Assembly (NCBI RefSeq): GCF_001426375.1
Contig: NZ_LMEO01000003.1
Location: 87,545-151,544 of the forward strand
Direction: 5' to 3'
From: Paenibacillus sp. Root444D2
Lineage (GTDB): Bacteria; Bacillota; Bacilli; Paenibacillales; NBRC-103111
DNA: 64,000 nucleotides
How positions within the stretch are numbered: the first letter of the stretch is position 1; each line of letters begins with the position of its first letter. The position numbers were made by a program, and so were the translations under genes. The notes beneath the pieces were generated by a model. That model ran no database searches and had not been told where the DNA came from. It worked only from the letters and a program-made list of their open reading frames with translations. Below, piece after piece: positions 1-11,220 of the stretch.

Positions 1-943
1 GGCGGTATACTGTTCGCCAAATCAACCAGGCAATGAAGAAACTTGCTATAAGCGTTAAGATGGCAAAAAAGGCGAACTGCTTTATCCACCTATTTACTTC
101 GAGGTTATACACCGATTTGGGGACAGCGGCCAATACCTTCCACGATTGATTGCTGGTCTCCTCAAACATCATATATTTGTCCGAAATGTTTTTATTTGAT
201 TGGTTATTGGCATTATGCTGCATGCCTACTGGAAAATCAGTTGAATTCTCGCTATAAACAATTTTCCCCTGATTATCGACGATCAGATGTACCAAGTTGC
301 CGCCGAATTGCTCGTTGTCTTTGAGTATGCTTTCAGCCAATTTAAAATTAGTTTCAATATAGACATACACATCGTCACGATCCGGCAGCTCGACTTTGCG
401 CAGGATGGACAGCACTTCATTGCCGTCGATCGGGTTTAAAGAAAGATGCGGTCCCATATAAGTAAGCTTATCGAATTTGATAAGGACAGGCAGCTGCTTA
501 AGGTCATAATCGTCACGAACGTTAAAATTCTCAAATAATAGCTGGTTATTTTTCTCAAAGTAATAAAACATTAATCCAAGGGTCGGATTCGTAAAATGAA
601 TCAAGCCTAACTCGCTTCTGATCTCGTCGTTCAATCGCTTCTTTTCAAATAGATCAGCTGCTAAATAGTTTTCCAGGCTTTTGCCAACCCTTCCATCAAA
701 GGCGAGCTGCTGAGAAGCATGATTCAACTGACCGAGCGTATCTTCAAGCAATAGCCTTACTTGGTGCAAATTGCTTTGGACCCCGCCCTCTGCTTTATTT
801 TGTAAAATCGCATACATGGAGAAATAGGAAATACTCCCGATGATAATTAAGGGTGCGAGTGCGCTGATAAACAGGATTAGGATTAGACGATATTTCAACG
901 AATGCGGCTTCGGATGCAGCCCCGCAATTTTAAGTATGGTCAT
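1..943 (-). CDS. Membrane sensor protein, N-terminal part (probable YesM-type histidine kinase), cut by window edge
   Basis: About 314 residues can be read from an ATG at 943, preceded by a GAGG-containing site; the reading frame stays open to the window edge. A first membrane segment follows a short basic N-terminus (about residues 18-40). Then comes a roughly 240-residue extracellular region of the kind seen in dCache sensor domains. A second membrane segment (WIKQFAFFAILTAIASFF) ends at the edge. HAMP, kinase and ATPase domains would lie outside. The layout matches YesM-family sensor kinases that regulate sugar uptake, but a chemoreceptor or cyclase cannot be excluded because the cytoplasmic part is missing. 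It is transcribed away from purD, with its own probable promoter at 1045-1073. Confidence 0.72.
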   Translation of the reverse strand, partial: MTILKIAGLHPKPHSLKYRLILILFISALAPLIIIGSISYFSMYAILQNKAEGGVQSNLHQVRLLLEDTLGQLNHASQQLAFDGRVGKSLENYLAADLFEKKRLNDEIRSELGLIHFTNPTLGLMFYYFEKNNQLLFENFNVRDDYDLKQLPVLIKFDKLTYMGPHLSLNPIDGNEVLSILRKVELPDRDDVYVYIETNFKLAESILKDNEQFGGNLVHLIVDNQGKIVYSENSTDFPVGMQHNANNQSNKNISDKYMMFEETSNQSWKVLAAVPKSVYNLEVNRWIKQFAFFAILTLIASFFIAWLIWRTVYR

Positions 944-1044
944 GATTCAGCCTCGCTTTACTTTGTTAATCAGGTTAACCTTCTACAAGATTCGCGAATG
1001 ATCAGCATGGAATCAACAGTACGGATAATTGCCTAACATTGCCT

Positions 1045-1073
1045 AGTATACCTAACATATAAAACGCTTACAA
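1045..1073 (-). promoter_or_regulatory. Probable promoter with overlapping CcpA cre-like site
   Basis: On the minus strand a TTGTAA box (1068-1073) and a TATACT box (1045-1050) are 17 bp apart, about 100 bp upstream of the sensor gene start. The sequence TGTAAGCGTTTTAT (1059-1072) lies between and over these boxes and fits the CcpA cre consensus at about 13 of 14 positions. This suggests carbon catabolite repression of the sensor gene, which would suit a sugar-responsive kinase. Inferred from motif match only. Confidence 0.5.
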
Positions 1074-1119
1074 CGGTCAATTAATTGCATTTTTTTTACA
1101 AACGGACTGACAAAAATGA

Positions 1120-1157
1120 AAAAGCACAACCCTTTGATGAACAAAAGGCTGTGCTTT
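1120..1157 (-). terminator. Rho-independent terminator of the pur operon
   Basis: Imperfect stem pairing AAAGCACA with TGTGCTTT and continuing inward through CCTTT/AAAGG, followed on the minus strand by T-rich sequence. It lies 22 bp past the purD stop codon and marks the end of the purine operon. Confidence 0.8.
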
Positions 1158-1179
1158 ATTGGATTTAGAGCAATTCTTA

Positions 1180-2439
1180 CTATTTCAAAGCTTTCATCGC
1201 AATATCCGTACGGTAATGCTTCCCGTCAAAATGGATCCGGTCCGCATCCGCGTAAGCTTTCTGACGAGCTTCAATGATATCTTTGCCAAGGCCTGTGATT
1301 CCAAGCACGCGTCCGCCGTTGGTAACAATTTGACCATCCTCGATAGCTGTCCCCGCATGGAACACAAGCGAGTCTTGCACTTGATCCAGTCCAGTAATCG
1401 GCAGCCCTTTCGGGTATGGACCTGGGTAGCCTGGTGAAGCTACGATCACACAAACTGCTGCTTCCTCGCTCCACTCGATAGGCTGCTCAGCCAACGTTCC
1501 GTTGTTGATAGCTAGGAAAATATCGAGAAGATCGGTTTTGAGGCGAGGCAAAATAACCTGCGTCTCTGGATCACCGAAACGCGCGTTAAACTCGATTGTT
1601 TTCACGCCATTCGGGGTCAAAATCAAACCCGCATAAAGGACGCCTTTGAAAGGACGGCCTTCTTTTACCATCGCATCAGCTGTAGGTTGAACGATGTTCG
1701 CAAGTGCTTCCTGCACGATTGACTCAGGGATATGCGGTAGCGGGGAGTACGTACCCATTCCGCCCGTGTTTGGTCCTTTATCGTTATCAAAAACAGGTTT
1801 ATGATCCTGTGACGGCACCATGAGGCGAACCGTGGACCCATCAACAAAGGCTAACAGTGACATTTCTTGCCCTGTTAAGAATTCCTCAATGACCACGCTG
1901 GCTCCGGATTTGCCAAACACTTGATCCACCATAATGTCGCGAAGCGCGGCTTCTGCTTCCTCCATCGTTTGCGCAACGGTAACACCTTTACCAGCAGCTA
2001 ATCCGTCCGCTTTAATAACAATCGGCGCCGACTGACTGCGCAAGTAAGCAAGTGCTGGCTCATAAGCGTCGAAAGACTCGTAAGCTGCCGTAGGGATGCT
2101 GTATTTCTTCAAAAGCTCCTTCATAAACACCTTGCTGCCCTCAATAATCGCCGCATTCGCGCGCGGTCCGAAAGCCTCGATACCTTTGGACTCCAAATGG
2201 TCAACCAAACCTGCTGCTAATGGATCATCAGGCGCTACCATCACAAGGTCAATCGCCTGCTCCTTCGCAAATGTGCTGATCTCTTCAAATTGCAGTTCCG
2301 TAATCGGCACACATTCCGCCAAGCCGGCAATCCCGCCGTTCCCCGGCGCGCAGAACAGTTTGCTGATCTTCGGGCTCTTGCTCAATGACCAAACAATCGC
2401 ATGCTCGCGCCCGCCTCGTCCAATAACTAATACACGCAT
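1180..2439 (-). CDS. purD: Phosphoribosylamine-glycine ligase (GAR synthetase)
   Basis: Catalyses ATP-dependent joining of glycine to 5-phosphoribosylamine, the second step of IMP synthesis, in the cytoplasm. The 419-residue protein begins MRVLVIGRGGREHA, the usual N-terminus, and carries the ATP-grasp signatures VIKADGLAAGKGV and FNARFGDPETQ. An in-frame ATG lies 7 codons upstream at 2460, but the GAGAGGGG ribosome site falls between the two and is about 11 bases before the ATG at 2439, so the shorter start is preferred. Last gene of the operon, 69 bp after purH. Confidence 0.96.
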   Translation of the reverse strand: MRVLVIGRGGREHAIVWSLSKSPKISKLFCAPGNGGIAGLAECVPITELQFEEISTFAKEQAIDLVMVAPDDPLAAGLVDHLESKGIEAFGPRANAAIIEGSKVFMKELLKKYSIPTAAYESFDAYEPALAYLRSQSAPIVIKADGLAAGKGVTVAQTMEEAEAALRDIMVDQVFGKSGASVVIEEFLTGQEMSLLAFVDGSTVRLMVPSQDHKPVFDNDKGPNTGGMGTYSPLPHIPESIVQEALANIVQPTADAMVKEGRPFKGVLYAGLILTPNGVKTIEFNARFGDPETQVILPRLKTDLLDIFLAINNGTLAEQPIEWSEEAAVCVIVASPGYPGPYPKGLPITGLDQVQDSLVFHAGTAIEDGQIVTNGGRVLGITGLGKDIIEARQKAYADADRIHFDGKHYRTDIAMKALK

Positions 2440-2508
2440 CGTTTTGGAAACCCCTCTCATGGGGAATGCCCACGGTCTGGAAATCGATCGTGAGCATTCT
2501 CAATTGTT

Positions 2509-4056
2509 TTAGTGTTTAAAGTGACGAACGCCTGTCATGACCATGGCAATGCCATTTTCGTTCGCTACGCGGATGGATTCTTCGTCTTTAATGGAGCCGC
2601 CCGGTTGAATCACCGCTGTGATTCCCGCTTTTGCAGCCATTTCAAGCGTGTCGCCCATTGGGAAGAAAGCATCGGAAGAAAGGACAGAGCCTTTCGCCTT
2701 GTCGCCAGCTTGCTCAATAGCGATTTTGGCTGCGCCAACGCGGTTCATTTGACCAGCGCCCACACCAACCGTCATGTCGTCTGCAACGAGTACGATTGCG
2801 TTAGATTTAACGTGCTTAACTACTTTCCATGCGAAAAGCAATTGCTTCATCTCTTCAGCTGTCGGTTGACGCTCAGAAACGACTTTCAAGTCAGCTTCTG
2901 TCAGCTGGTAAGCATCGCTAGCTTGTACGAGCATGCCGCCTTCAACCGTTGTAATCACTGGCTCCGCTTTGCGGCCAGCTACTGTATCTAAGCCGCTTAC
3001 TTTGAGTAGGCGAATGTTTTTCTTTTTAGAAAGGATATCGAGTGCTTCCGGTGTAAAATCAGGCGCAATGACGATTTCCAGGAAAATCTCATGCAGTAAC
3101 TGTGCTGTCGCTTCGTCAACCGCACGGTTCGCCGCCACGATACCACCGAAAATGGAAGTCGGGTCTGCATTGTACGCTTTTGTGTAAGCTTCAAGCACAT
3201 TTGTACCAATACCTACGCCGCAAGGATTCATGTGCTTAACGGCTACAACTGCAGGTTCACTGAATTCTTTGACGATTTGCAGAGCTGTATTCGCATCATT
3301 AATATTGTTGTAGGATAATTCTTTACCATGTAATTGTTCAGCCGTTGTAATGTTGCCGGCAGCCGCATTCGGCTTACGATAGAAAGCCGCGCTTTGGTGC
3401 GGGTTCTCTCCGTAACGAAGCTCCTGCATTTTCTCATAAGTCACTGTATAACGCTCTGGGTAAGGCTCGCCTTGCAGGCCAGTCAAGTAGTCACCAATCA
3501 ATGCATCGTAAGCTCCTGTGTGACGGAACACTTTGGCAGCTAAACGCTTGCGCGTTTCCAGCGTTGTGTCGCCAGTCTCTTGCACTTCTTCCAGCACCTT
3601 CGCATAGTCGGTTGTATCCACGATAACGGAGACGAACGCATGGTTCTTAGCTGCTGAACGAAGCATCGTCGGCCCACCAATATCGATGTTTTCAATCGCA
3701 TCCTCGTAAGTCACATCAGGCTTCGCAATCGTTTCGGCAAAAGGATACAAATTCACGACAACCAGATCAATATACTCCAAACCGAGCTTCTTCATGCTCT
3801 CTTGGTGCTCCACGTTGTCACGAACAGCCAGTAGTCCGCCGTGAACATTCGGATGCAGCGTTTTGACGCGGCCATCCATGATCTCCGGAAACCCTGTAAC
3901 CTCGGAAATACCGATAACCGGCACCCCTTTATCCTTCAACAAACTAAGCGTACCGCCCGTAGAAATGATCTCAACGCCCAGCTTCGACAGCTCGCTCGCG
4001 AATTCAACAATTCCCGTCTTATCGAAAACGCTGATTAGTGCTCTTTTGATTGCCAC
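2509..4056 (-). CDS. purH: Bifunctional AICAR transformylase / IMP cyclohydrolase
   Basis: Carries out the last two steps of IMP synthesis: formylation of AICAR with 10-formyl-tetrahydrofolate and ring closure to IMP. The 515 residues have the expected two parts: an MGS-like cyclohydrolase domain at about 1-150 ([18 protein letters not shown]) and the transformylase domain after it, with the catalytic KHMNPCGVG signature. Translation starts at GTG (4056), preceded by GGGAGGA at good spacing. It is separated from purN by an unusual 650-bp gap filled by a tandem hairpin array, although no terminator is seen there, so it probably remains in the operon. Confidence 0.96.
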   Translation of the reverse strand: MAIKRALISVFDKTGIVEFASELSKLGVEIISTGGTLSLLKDKGVPVIGISEVTGFPEIMDGRVKTLHPNVHGGLLAVRDNVEHQESMKKLGLEYIDLVVVNLYPFAETIAKPDVTYEDAIENIDIGGPTMLRSAAKNHAFVSVIVDTTDYAKVLEEVQETGDTTLETRKRLAAKVFRHTGAYDALIGDYLTGLQGEPYPERYTVTYEKMQELRYGENPHQSAAFYRKPNAAAGNITTAEQLHGKELSYNNINDANTALQIVKEFSEPAVVAVKHMNPCGVGIGTNVLEAYTKAYNADPTSIFGGIVAANRAVDEATAQLLHEIFLEIVIAPDFTPEALDILSKKKNIRLLKVSGLDTVAGRKAEPVITTVEGGMLVQASDAYQLTEADLKVVSERQPTAEEMKQLLFAWKVVKHVKSNAIVLVADDMTVGVGAGQMNRVGAAKIAIEQAGDKAKGSVLSSDAFFPMGDTLEMAAKAGITAVIQPGGSIKDEESIRVANENGIAMVMTGVRHFKH

Positions 4057-4085
4057 TATGCTTCCTCCCAGAAAATAATATTTGT

Positions 4086-4670
4086 AACTCTCCCGCTCAG
4101 CTCTAATTAACGATGAAAAACATCGTTAACTTCGACCAAGCTCACTCATGTAGGGTAAAACCGCCACGGTAACGATGTAAAACATCCTTACAGTAGCTAA
4201 TTCTCCCACTCAGTCCTAATTAACGATGAAAAACATCGTTAACTTCGACCAAACTCACTCATGTAGGGTAAAACCGCCACGGTAACGATGTAAAACATCC
4301 TTACAGTAGCTGCTTCTCCCGCTCAGCCCTAATTAACGATGAAAAACATCGTTAACTTCGACCAAACTCACTCATGTAGGGTAAAACCGCCGCTGTAACG
4401 ATGTAAAACATCCTTACAGTAGCTAATTCTCCCTCTCAGCCCTAATTAACGATGAAAAACATCCTTAACTTCGGCCAAACTCACTCATGTAGGGTAAAAC
4501 CGCCGCGGTAACGATGTAAAACATTCTTACAGTAGCCATCTCTACCGCTCATCCCAACTTAGCGATGAAAAATATCTTTAACTTCGACCATGCTCACGCA
4601 ATTGGCGTAAAACAGCTACTTTAAGTGATTTAAAACAGCAGCGCACACAGCCGAGTTATCCACAAGGAAC
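4086..4670. repeat. Tandem array of 113-bp units, each with two hairpins, inside the pur operon
   Basis: About five copies of a 113-bp unit fill the purN-purH gap. Each unit holds hairpin A, an 8-bp perfect stem TAACGATG/CATCGTTA around five A residues (centres near 4118, 4231, 4344, 4457 and a decayed copy near 4570). It also holds hairpin B, GTAACGATG/CATCCTTAC (centres near 4180, 4293, 4406, 4519). A to B is 62 bp and B to the next A is 51 bp. Units 1-4 are nearly identical between the hairpins; the fifth is degraded. No open reading frame of note. The array is homologous to that at 36739-37420. Confidence 0.93.
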
Positions 4671-4706
4671 CTTAATCTTAGGAGCTACGGCACCTACGCA
4701 ACCAAC

Positions 4707-5318
4707 CTACGACCGCACGCTAACCCTGCGGCCATCCAAGCTCACGCGGTCCTCGCGAACCCAGCGAATCACCTGCGGCAGTAGCACGTGCTCAGCCGCA
4801 TGGATACGCTCGGCCAGCGAGTCCGCAGTCTCGTGCTCGTGGATCTCGACGGCGCGCTGCGCGATGATCGGCCCGGAGTCGAGTCCGCCGTCCACGAAGT
4901 GAACGGTCACGCCGGTCTGCTTCACGCCGTACTCGACGGCTTGCTCGATCGCACGCACGCCTGGAAACGAAGGCAGCAGCGAAGGATGAATGTTGATCAT
5001 GCGCCCGAAAAACGGCTCAACAAGCACATTCGTAATAATCCGCATGTAGCCGGCCATCACGATCAGATCAACCTGACGATCTTGCAGCTCCTTAAGAATA
5101 AGAGCCTCGTAAGCCTCACGACTCCCATATTCCTTCGGAACAAACGTGAACACAGGCACCTTCGCTTCTACAGCACGCTCCACCACATACGCTTGCGGGC
5201 GGTCACAGACAAGAAGCTCGATGCTGACATCAAGCTTCCCCTTCTGTACCTGATCTACGATAGCCTGGAAATTCGAGCCGCTGCCCGAAGCAAAAATCGC
5301 AATTCGGTAAGGCTGCAT
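4707..5318 (-). CDS. purN: Phosphoribosylglycinamide formyltransferase
   Basis: Transfers a formyl group from 10-formyl-tetrahydrofolate to GAR, the third step of IMP synthesis. The 203-residue protein shows the N-terminal ASGSGSNFQAI phosphate-binding loop, the formyl-transferase signature NIHPSLLPSFPG with its catalytic His, and the downstream GLDSGPIIAQ segment. The start ATG shares one base with the purM stop (TAATG), so the two are translationally coupled. Codon use at the 5' part of the gene coordinates is noticeably more GC-rich than in purH. Downstream lies the 113-bp array. Confidence 0.95.
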   Translation of the reverse strand: MQPYRIAIFASGSGSNFQAIVDQVQKGKLDVSIELLVCDRPQAYVVERAVEAKVPVFTFVPKEYGSREAYEALILKELQDRQVDLIVMAGYMRIITNVLVEPFFGRMINIHPSLLPSFPGVRAIEQAVEYGVKQTGVTVHFVDGGLDSGPIIAQRAVEIHEHETADSLAERIHAAEHVLLPQVIRWVREDRVSLDGRRVSVRS

Positions 5319-6358
5319 TAAACCTCAGCTCCTTGGAACGTCACTACACGCTCGCCTTCAGTAACAACGCCTAAACGGTAGGCTTTTTCGCCTTGCGCTT
5401 CTGCTGCGGCAATAGCTTTCTCCGCATCGTCCGCGCCCACGATAACAACCATCCCGATGCCCATGTTGAAAGTGCGGAACATATCGTTGTTCGAAATGCC
5501 GCCCTCACGCTGCATCAACTCAAAAATCGGCAGAATCGGCCACGATCCATATTGGATCTCGACGTTCACGCCATCAGGCAGAACGCGTGGAATATTTTCG
5601 ATAAAACCGCCGCCTGTAATGTGTGCCATCCCTTTGATCGCAACATCTTCAAGCATCGCAAGAACTGGCTTCACATAAAGCTTCGTTGGCTCAAGCAGCA
5701 CATTACCAAGCTTATCGCCAAGCTCATCCACATGACCTTGAAGCGTATAACCGCCATCTTCCAGCAAAAGCTTGCGCACAAGAGAGAACCCGTTACTGTG
5801 CACTCCGCTCGATGCCAGACCTAGAACCACGTCTCCAGGACGGATCGTTGTACCATCGATGATCTTTTTCTTGTCGACGATTCCAACCGTAAACCCGGCA
5901 ATGTCATACTCCCCTGTCGCATACATGCCCGGCATTTCCGCCGTTTCGCCACCGATGAGTGAGCAGCCAGACTGCGCACAACCGTCAGCGATCCCTTTAA
6001 CGATAGCTTCAATTTTCTCTGGAATTACTTTGTCACAAGCAAGATAGTCGAGGAAAAAAAGCGGCTCCGCGCCCTGAACGATAATATCATTCACACACAT
6101 CGCGACAGCATCAATCCCAATCGTATCATGCTTATCCATTGCAAAAGCGATCTTCAGCTTCGTGCCCACGCCGTCCGTACCAGATACGAGCACAGGCTCC
6201 TCGTACTTGTCTTTGTTCAAGCTGAACAGCCCGCCGAAGCCACCGAGGTCAGTTAACACTTCAGGACGGAAAGTCCGTTTGACGTGCTTTTTCATCCGTT
6301 CTACTGCTTCGTTCCCTGCCGCGATATCGACTCCAGCCTTTTTGTAAGCATCCGACAC
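5318..6358 (-). CDS. purM: Phosphoribosylformylglycinamidine cyclo-ligase (AIR synthetase)
   Basis: Closes the imidazole ring of FGAM to give AIR, using ATP. The 346-residue length is standard. The signatures [23 protein letters not shown] and HITGGGF of the PurM/SelD/ThiL fold are present. Translation starts at GTG (6358), 10 bases after AGGAG. Preceded by a 108-bp gap after purF and overlapping purN by one base. Confidence 0.96.
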   Translation of the reverse strand: MSDAYKKAGVDIAAGNEAVERMKKHVKRTFRPEVLTDLGGFGGLFSLNKDKYEEPVLVSGTDGVGTKLKIAFAMDKHDTIGIDAVAMCVNDIIVQGAEPLFFLDYLACDKVIPEKIEAIVKGIADGCAQSGCSLIGGETAEMPGMYATGEYDIAGFTVGIVDKKKIIDGTTIRPGDVVLGLASSGVHSNGFSLVRKLLLEDGGYTLQGHVDELGDKLGNVLLEPTKLYVKPVLAMLEDVAIKGMAHITGGGFIENIPRVLPDGVNVEIQYGSWPILPIFELMQREGGISNNDMFRTFNMGIGMVVIVGADDAEKAIAAAEAQGEKAYRLGVVTEGERVVTFQGAEV

Positions 6359-6466
6359 TTCGCTTCCACTCCTTAGTTTGTCTATGTATCGGGAGGTCGT
6401 TCGCCTAAGCGAGACCCACCCGTTGTGTCTATTCCATTTTTCCGCATTTATCTATCTATTAACCAA

Positions 6467-7999
6467 TTAATCGCAAGCACAACCAACCTTCGTAACATCT
6501 ACAATTTCCGTTGGATAGGTGTTATCGAAGCATGCCGTACAGTAGCCGCTCTCCGCCCCTGCGGAACCTTGGCCGATCGAATCTAACAATCCTTCTTTCG
6601 TCAGAAAATGCAAGGAATCCGCGTTGATCGCTTTACGAATCTCTTCGATAGAATTCATCGCCGCGATTAGCTCTTTCCGATCCGGAGTATCAATTCCGTA
6701 GTAGCATGGGTTCATAAAAGGCGGCGAAGAGATACGCACGTGCACTTCTGTTGCCCCAGCTTCTCTAAGTAAATTGACGATTCGAAGTGACGTTGTCCCT
6801 CGCACGATGGAGTCATCAATCATGACAACACGCTTGCCTTCGACGACTTTGCGAACGGCGCTCAGCTTCATTTTAACACCTTGCTCACGAAGCTCTTGGC
6901 TTGGAATGATGAACGTCCGGCCTGTGTAGCGGTTCTTGATCAGACCCAACTCATAAGGGATACCCGTTTGTTCAGCAAAACCAATCGCAGCGGAAATACT
7001 CGAATCCGGTACACCCGTTACCACATCAGCATCGACGAAAGCCTCCATCGCCAGTTTTTTACCCATCCGCTTACGTGCGGAGTGAATGTTCACCGTATCG
7101 ATGTCGCTGTCCGGACGAGCAAAGTAGATATATTCCATCGCACAAATCGCGCGTCGGCCGCTTTCCGTGAACCGCTCCGAGCGGAAGCCGTCACGGTCAA
7201 TCACAATGATTTCCCCCGGCTGTACATCACGGAAATAAGTTGCTCCCACCGCATCGAATGCACAGGACTCGGAGGCGAATAAGTACGCATCTCCCAGACG
7301 GCCGATCATGAAGGGACGAAGTCCATTCGGATCTAGCGCAGCAATCATTTTATCTTTGGTAGTGATCAGGAAGGCAAAGCCGCCGATGACTTGATTCATG
7401 GCATCTTTGACGGCTTCCACGATATCGTCATGCTCCGAACGGGCAATCAAATGCGCCATAACCTCGGTGTCACTCGTCGTTTGGAAGATCGAACCCTTCT
7501 TCTCAAGCTCGCGCTTGATAATGTTGGCATTATCGAGGTTACCATTCGTCGCAATCGCAAGATCGCCCTCGCGGTATTTGAAAACTAGAGGCTGCGCGTT
7601 CGCCAGCTTGCTCTCGCCTGCTGTGGAATAACGCACATGCGCAATCGCTGTGGAACCTGTCAGAGGCGACAAATTCTCGTTAGTGAACACCTCTTTGGCA
7701 AGTCCCATCCCGCGATAGTAGTTAAACTTTTCATCTTCTACTGTACAGATACCAGCGCTTTCCTGTCCGCGGTGCTGCAGGGCATGCAGCCCGTAATAGC
7801 ACAGAGAGGAAGCGTCCGGATGACCATACACCCCGAACACACCGCACTCCTCATTCAGCTTATCAAACAATCCGCCTTGGCCGCCTACACCTTCGTTGAA
7901 ATACTCTCCTGTCCAAAGCTCATGCTGCCCATCGCCCACTTGGACAATAGGAGCAGCAGGAAGCTTAAGGGCCTTGGATTGTTTTACGCCATTAGACAT
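6467..7999 (-). CDS. purF: Amidophosphoribosyltransferase
   Basis: First committed step of purine synthesis: PRPP plus glutamine to 5-phosphoribosylamine. An N-terminal Ntn-type glutaminase domain is followed by a phosphoribosyltransferase domain with the PRPP loop [14 protein letters not shown]. Four cysteines match the Fe-S cluster ligands of the Bacillus enzyme (in [16 protein letters not shown] and YCTACF). The catalytic Cys in NEECGVFG is residue 52. The propeptide to be removed would thus be about 51 residues, far longer than the 11 of B. subtilis PurF. The start is supported by GGAAGGA 9 bases upstream of the ATG; it overlaps purL by 16 bp. Confidence 0.95.
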   Translation of the reverse strand: MSNGVKQSKALKLPAAPIVQVGDGQHELWTGEYFNEGVGGQGGLFDKLNEECGVFGVYGHPDASSLCYYGLHALQHRGQESAGICTVEDEKFNYYRGMGLAKEVFTNENLSPLTGSTAIAHVRYSTAGESKLANAQPLVFKYREGDLAIATNGNLDNANIIKRELEKKGSIFQTTSDTEVMAHLIARSEHDDIVEAVKDAMNQVIGGFAFLITTKDKMIAALDPNGLRPFMIGRLGDAYLFASESCAFDAVGATYFRDVQPGEIIVIDRDGFRSERFTESGRRAICAMEYIYFARPDSDIDTVNIHSARKRMGKKLAMEAFVDADVVTGVPDSSISAAIGFAEQTGIPYELGLIKNRYTGRTFIIPSQELREQGVKMKLSAVRKVVEGKRVVMIDDSIVRGTTSLRIVNLLREAGATEVHVRISSPPFMNPCYYGIDTPDRKELIAAMNSIEEIRKAINADSLHFLTKEGLLDSIGQGSAGAESGYCTACFDNTYPTEIVDVTKVGCACD

Positions 8000-10227
8000 G
8001 GAATCGCATCCTTCCAGACTTTCGCCAGCTCGCTTACCGGAGACTGGAGACGCTGTTCGTTATTGATTTTAACGGTCAAATCTGAACCTGTTACTGTTCC
8101 AATTTCTTGATAAGGTACGCCTTGTGAAGCAATCCAGTGTTTCAAAGCGTCCGCTTTATCAGGGGAAGCACTCAGCAAAATACGGGATTGTGATTCACTG
8201 AATAGCGTGAAGTCAGGACGAAGGTCAGAAGCTACATTAACAGCTGCGCCTACTTTGCCACCGATACAGCTTTCAGCCAAAGCAACGGCCAAGCCGCCTT
8301 CGGATAAGTCATGCGCAGAAGCAACAAGACCTTCTTGAATTGCTTTTAGTACAGCATTTTGCAGGCGTTTCTCTGTAGCCAAATCCAATTCAGGAGGACG
8401 GCCTTCGGTTACACCGTGAATGACATATTGGAATTCACTGCCGCCAAGCTCCGCTTTCGTCTCGCCGAGCAGGATGATGATGTCGCCTTCTTTTTTGAAA
8501 CTTTGAGTCGTGATGTGGTCGATGTCATGAACAAGACCAACCATCCCGATAACCGGAGTTGGGTAGATCGCACCTTTGGCGTTCTCGTTGTAAAGCGAGA
8601 CGTTACCGCCGATAACCGGTGTATCCAAGAAGCGGCAAGCTTCTGCCATACCATCTGTGGATTTCTCCAGCTGCCAGAAAATCTCTGGCTTGTCTGGGCT
8701 GCCGAAGTTCAGGTTATCCGTAACCGCGAGCGGCTCAGCACCGGAGCAAACCACGTTACGTGCTGCTTCTGAAACTGCGATCCGTCCGCCTACTTCCGGA
8801 TCCAAGTACACATAGCGTCCGTTGCAGTCGGTTGTCATCGCGAGGCCCTTACGGGTACCGCGGATGGTCACAACCGCTGCATCCGAACCCGGACGCACTG
8901 CCGTATCTGTACGAACCATGTGGTCATACTGGTTGTACACCCACTCTTTGCTCGCTACCGTCGGAGACGCGAGCACCGATTTCAGCGCTTCCGTCAATTT
9001 CGTTACCTCAGGGTAACGAGTCGTGTCGATCGATGCGCTAGCTTCGTAATAAGCCGGCACCTTGCTCGGCTTATTGTACACCGGGCACTCGTCGACGAGT
9101 GCGCCGACAGGCATGTTCCCCACGACTTCACCGTGGTGGATCAGCTTCAGGTAACCGTCATCGGTTACCTTGCCGACTTTGGCGCAGTGGAGACCCCAGC
9201 GCTCAAAAATGCCCTTAGCTTGCGCCTCATGCTTCGGCTCAACTACGAAAAGCATACGCTCCTGGGACTCAGACAGCATCATTTCATACGCTGTCATGCC
9301 TTCTTCGCGCTGTGGAACTTCATCAAGGTAAAGCTCCATACCGTTGCCCGCTTTACTAGCCATCTCTGCGCTGGAGCAAGTCAGCCCCGCAGCACCCATA
9401 TCTTGAATTCCGAGCACGATGCCGGAATTGATTAACTCTAAGCACGCTTCCAGCACGAGCTTCTCCATGAACGGATCGCCCACTTGTACCGCTGGGCGCT
9501 TCGCTTCGGACTCCGCCGTAAGCTCCTCGGATGCGAAAGTCGCACCGTGGATACCGTCGCGGCCAGTTGCCGGTCCGACGTAGAATACTGGGTTGCCAAC
9601 ACCTTTGGCAACACCGCGTTGAATCATGTTGTGGTCGATAAGACCCACACACATCGCATTAACGAGCGGGTTCCCCTCGTAGCTCTCGTCGAACATCACT
9701 TCGCCGCCAACTGTCGGAATCCCGATACAGTTGCCGTATCCAGCGATTCCGGATACAACGTGCTCGAACAAGTACTTCACGCGATCGTTTTCCAGCTTAC
9801 CAAAACGCAAGGAATTCAGAAGCGCTACCGGGCGCGCGCCCATAGAGAAAATATCACGAATAATACCGCCCACACCTGTCGCCGCGCCTTGATAAGGCTC
9901 GATCGCTGAAGGGTGGTTATGACTTTCAATTTTGAACACAACCGCCTGGTTGTCTCCGATATCTACAATCCCTGCGCCTTCACCAGGTCCCATTAGAACA
10001 CGAGGTCCTGTCACTGGGAATTTACGAAGTACAGGTTTGGAATTTTTGTATGAACAGTGCTCGGACCACATAACGCTGAATACACCGATTTCTACATAGT
10101 TCGGATTACGTCCAAGGAAGCCGCAAATTTTGGCAAACTCTTCGTCCGTTACGCCCATTTGCTTGTAAATTTTCTGCTCCGCGATTTGCTCGGCTGTTGG
10201 TTCATTAACGGATAGCTGCTGCGTCAT
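7984..10227 (-). CDS. purL: FGAM synthase, large (synthetase) subunit
   Basis: Converts FGAR and ammonia to FGAM with ATP. At 747 residues this is the small PurL type, which needs separate PurQ glutaminase and PurS proteins, both encoded just upstream. Shows the typical PurL features: N-terminal linker, paired PurM-like halves, [19 protein letters not shown] and GMGAAGLT. Start ATG follows GGAGGGAG by four bases and overlaps the purQ 3' end by 23 bp, indicating coupled translation. Confidence 0.96.
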   Translation of the reverse strand: MTQQLSVNEPTAEQIAEQKIYKQMGVTDEEFAKICGFLGRNPNYVEIGVFSVMWSEHCSYKNSKPVLRKFPVTGPRVLMGPGEGAGIVDIGDNQAVVFKIESHNHPSAIEPYQGAATGVGGIIRDIFSMGARPVALLNSLRFGKLENDRVKYLFEHVVSGIAGYGNCIGIPTVGGEVMFDESYEGNPLVNAMCVGLIDHNMIQRGVAKGVGNPVFYVGPATGRDGIHGATFASEELTAESEAKRPAVQVGDPFMEKLVLEACLELINSGIVLGIQDMGAAGLTCSSAEMASKAGNGMELYLDEVPQREEGMTAYEMMLSESQERMLFVVEPKHEAQAKGIFERWGLHCAKVGKVTDDGYLKLIHHGEVVGNMPVGALVDECPVYNKPSKVPAYYEASASIDTTRYPEVTKLTEALKSVLASPTVASKEWVYNQYDHMVRTDTAVRPGSDAAVVTIRGTRKGLAMTTDCNGRYVYLDPEVGGRIAVSEAARNVVCSGAEPLAVTDNLNFGSPDKPEIFWQLEKSTDGMAEACRFLDTPVIGGNVSLYNENAKGAIYPTPVIGMVGLVHDIDHITTQSFKKEGDIIILLGETKAELGGSEFQYVIHGVTEGRPPELDLATEKRLQNAVLKAIQEGLVASAHDLSEGGLAVALAESCIGGKVGAAVNVASDLRPDFTLFSESQSRILLSASPDKADALKHWIASQGVPYQEIGTVTGSDLTVKINNEQRLQSPVSELAKVWKDAIPCLMA

Positions 10228-10900
10228 GTTTCTCCCTCCAAGCGCTTAGAATTGATGTGAACATTTTCTTACCATCTGCGGAGCCAAGAATCTCATGAAC
10301 GGCACGCTCCGGATGAGGCATCATACCTACGACATTACCAGCTTTATTGCTAATTCCAGCGATATCATCAAGTGATCCGTTCGGGTTGTTGCCCGCTTCA
10401 TAACGGAATACGATTTGATTGTTTTCTTGTAATTCTTTGAGCGTAGCATCGTCACAATAGTAGTTGCCTTCGCCGTGAGCGATTGGAATTTCAATCAGCT
10501 CACCCTCCGCGTAATCACGCGTGAAAGCCGTCGTGTTGTTCTCCACTTTGAGAATCGTTTGGTGGCAGCGGAATTTCATTCCGTTGTTGCGCAGCAAAGC
10601 GCCTGGCAGTAATCTTGCTTCCGTTAACACTTGGAATCCGTTACAAATACCTAGAATGTACTTGCCTTCTTCCGCAGCCTTAACCACAGCTTTCATCACG
10701 TTCGTAAATTGTGCAATCGCTCCGCAACGCAGGTAATCCCCATAAGAGAATCCACCCGGCACGAGGATGCAGTCGTATTTGGACAAGTCGCCATCTGTAT
10801 GCCAAACATACTCAACCGGCTGACCAATGGTATCTTCGATTGCTTTGTACATATCGATGTCGCAGTTCGATCCCGGAAATACAAGAACCGCAAAATTCAT
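10205..10900 (-). CDS. purQ: FGAM synthase, glutaminase subunit
   Basis: Class I glutamine amidotransferase that feeds ammonia to PurL. The nucleophile elbow GICNGFQVL contains the catalytic Cys, and the His and Glu appear in [10 protein letters not shown] longer frame opens at 10984, but AGGAGG eight bases before the ATG at 10900 and the conserved N-terminus [14 protein letters not shown] fix the start, giving 231 residues. It lies between purS and purL, as in B. subtilis. Confidence 0.96.
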   Translation of the reverse strand: MNFAVLVFPGSNCDIDMYKAIEDTIGQPVEYVWHTDGDLSKYDCILVPGGFSYGDYLRCGAIAQFTNVMKAVVKAAEEGKYILGICNGFQVLTEARLLPGALLRNNGMKFRCHQTILKVENNTTAFTRDYAEGELIEIPIAHGEGNYYCDDATLKELQENNQIVFRYEAGNNPNGSLDDIAGISNKAGNVVGMMPHPERAVHEILGSADGKKMFTSILSAWREKHDAAAIR

Positions 10901-10926
10901 GACGTTTTCCTCCTTCTTCTGGTTTA

Positions 10927-11166
10927 TTACGCCAACTCGTAGCGGTAGTCTTCGATAACCGTGTTTGCAAGCAGCTTCTCGCACATTGCTTTTACACGCG
11001 CTTCTGCTTCTGCTTTATCCGTTGTATCCAGTTCTAACTCCAAGTATTTCCCAATGCGGACCTTACCAACTTCGTCAAAACCCATGGAATGAAGCGCTCC
11101 TTGCACCGCAGTTCCCTGAACATCCAATACGTTCTGCTTGATCGTTACGTAGACCGTTGCTTTCAT
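10927..11166 (-). CDS. purS: FGAM synthase subunit PurS
   Basis: Small bridging subunit that couples PurQ and PurL. The 79-residue product [18 protein letters not shown] to YRYELA matches the family throughout. An upstream in-frame ATG (11208) exists, but AAGGAGAG is correctly placed before the ATG at 11166. The first gene after a 430-bp interruption of the operon containing a hairpin array and a minisatellite. Confidence 0.95.
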   Translation of the reverse strand: MKATVYVTIKQNVLDVQGTAVQGALHSMGFDEVGKVRIGKYLELELDTTDKAEAEARVKAMCEKLLANTVIEDYRYELA

Positions 11167-11220
11167 CTCTAATCTCTCCTTAGCGTTATTCGCCAGAGCA
11201 GCTGGCATGGACTGGAGCCC

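Noticed and set aside
4086..4670. The tandem arrays as CRISPR arrays
   Set aside because: Whole 113-bp units are repeated, with no unique spacers between short identical repeats, and no cas genes are present in the window.
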